Origin: Bryobacterales bacterium
GTDB lineage: Bacteria > Acidobacteriota > Terriglobia > Bryobacterales > Bryobacteraceae
Direction of reading: 5' to 3'
Assembly: GCA_003487005.1 (NCBI GenBank)
Contig: DNFG01000498.1
Span: forward strand, 1-6,529
DNA: 6,529 nucleotides
How positions within the stretch are numbered: position 1 is the first letter of the stretch; each line of letters opens with the position of its first letter. Below are positions 6,195 to 6,529 of the stretch, piece after piece. A model generated the notes under the pieces. It did no database searches and had not been told where the DNA came from. It saw nothing but the letters and a program-made list of their open reading frames with translations. The position numbers were made by a program, and so were the translations under genes.

Positions 6195-6529
6195 CTACTG
6201 CTTCAGAACCTGCGACGGCGGCGCTGCGGCCTCAACCGGCCCCTCCTCACTTGTACTCGCGCACAGCGCATAGGCCTTCACCCCGACCATGCCCATATAG
6301 TAATAGCTCCCCCCAGCGGCCTTGCACGCCCACGACGAGGTGGACGCGGGGAACGAGGAGAGAACCGGCCCAGAGTAGTGGTCCGGCGAACTCTGGGAGG
6401 TCATTTCGCATCCGCCTCCCAGGAGCACCGTCTGTGCGGGACAGGACGCGGTGGCCGAAACAGTGATCGCTTCAAATCCCTCAATCAGCCCACTTGCGCT
6501 CGCATCGACGTGGGTTACCGAGCCCAGGC
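6195..6529 (-). CDS. C-terminus of a probable secreted or surface protein with a four-cysteine GGGC/YALC domain (partial)
   Basis: The minus-strand frame is open from the window edge to the TAG at 6197-6195, giving 110 residues of the C-terminus; the start lies beyond 6529. The visible part reads ITVSATASCPAQTVLLGGGC, then SSFPASTSSWACKA, then GVKAYALCA, with cysteines at residues 29, 40, 68 and 89. This CPA...LGGGC...W-C...YALCA layout recalls a small beta domain found at the end of collagen-like or other extracellular proteins in Actinobacteria, Acidobacteria and relatives; four Cys could form two disulfides outside the cytoplasm. The final 20 residues are Ala/Pro/Glu-rich and probably disordered. 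The ORF-like GTG at 6428 is not a real start because the same domain begins upstream of it. Function is not known, and nothing upstream is visible to define it. Confidence 0.72.
   Translation of the reverse strand, partial: LGSVTHVDASASGLIEGFEAITVSATASCPAQTVLLGGGCEMTSQSSPDHYSGPVLSSFPASTSSWACKAAGGSYYYMGMVGVKAYALCASTSEEGPVEAAAPPSQVLKQ

Noticed and set aside
1..6529. Mobile element, CRISPR array, tRNA or defence island
   Set aside because: No terminal repeats with transposase, no spaced direct repeats, no cloverleaf and no nuclease/helicase or toxin-antitoxin motifs were seen in any frame.

Overview
The window is about 6.5 kb of GC-rich DNA with tightly packed, ordinary-looking chromosomal genes. 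The suggested source is a Gram-negative bacterium of the Acidobacteriota, perhaps a Bryobacterales/Solibacter-like lineage. That guess rests on the mix of a toast-rack-like lipoprotein, an NtrB-like PAS hybrid kinase, a short coiled-coil lytic transglycosylase and a surface protein with a CPA...GGGC...YALC tail. It is inference from general family resemblance, not a database match. No mobile element, CRISPR array, tRNA or rRNA is visible, and no gene-free stretch exceeds about 260 bases.

Layout: (1) 1-1797 (+) is the 3' part of a hybrid sensor histidine kinase (PAS, HisKA, HATPase, REC, REC); its start lies before the window. (2) 1785-2507 (-) is a small lipoprotein with a repeated Gly-turn beta architecture; its 3' end overlaps the kinase 3' end by 13 bp. 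(3) 2765-3952 (-) is an HD-GYP response regulator, a probable cyclic-di-GMP phosphodiesterase. (4) 4047-4688 (-) is a membrane-anchored or exported GH23 lytic transglycosylase. (5) 4875-6128 (+) is glgC, ADP-glucose pyrophosphorylase, divergent from the transglycosylase across a 186-bp spacer that holds a perfect inverted repeat. (6) 6195-6529 (-) is the C-terminus of a cysteine-containing, probably secreted or surface protein that runs off the window.

Functionally the window mixes signalling (1, 3), envelope (2, 4, 6) and carbon storage (5). Only genes 2, 3 and 4 share a strand in series, and gaps of 94-257 bp between them make one tight operon unlikely. The most notable sequence-level observation is that two of the three receiver domains lack the canonical phospho-acceptor Asp: the last REC of the hybrid kinase has Asn, and the REC of the HD-GYP protein has Glu. 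I do not see a clear-cut new multi-gene system. The other items worth a second look are small: the convergent gene overlap, the inverted repeat between slt and glgC, and a C/G-rich palindrome spanning the transglycosylase stop codon.
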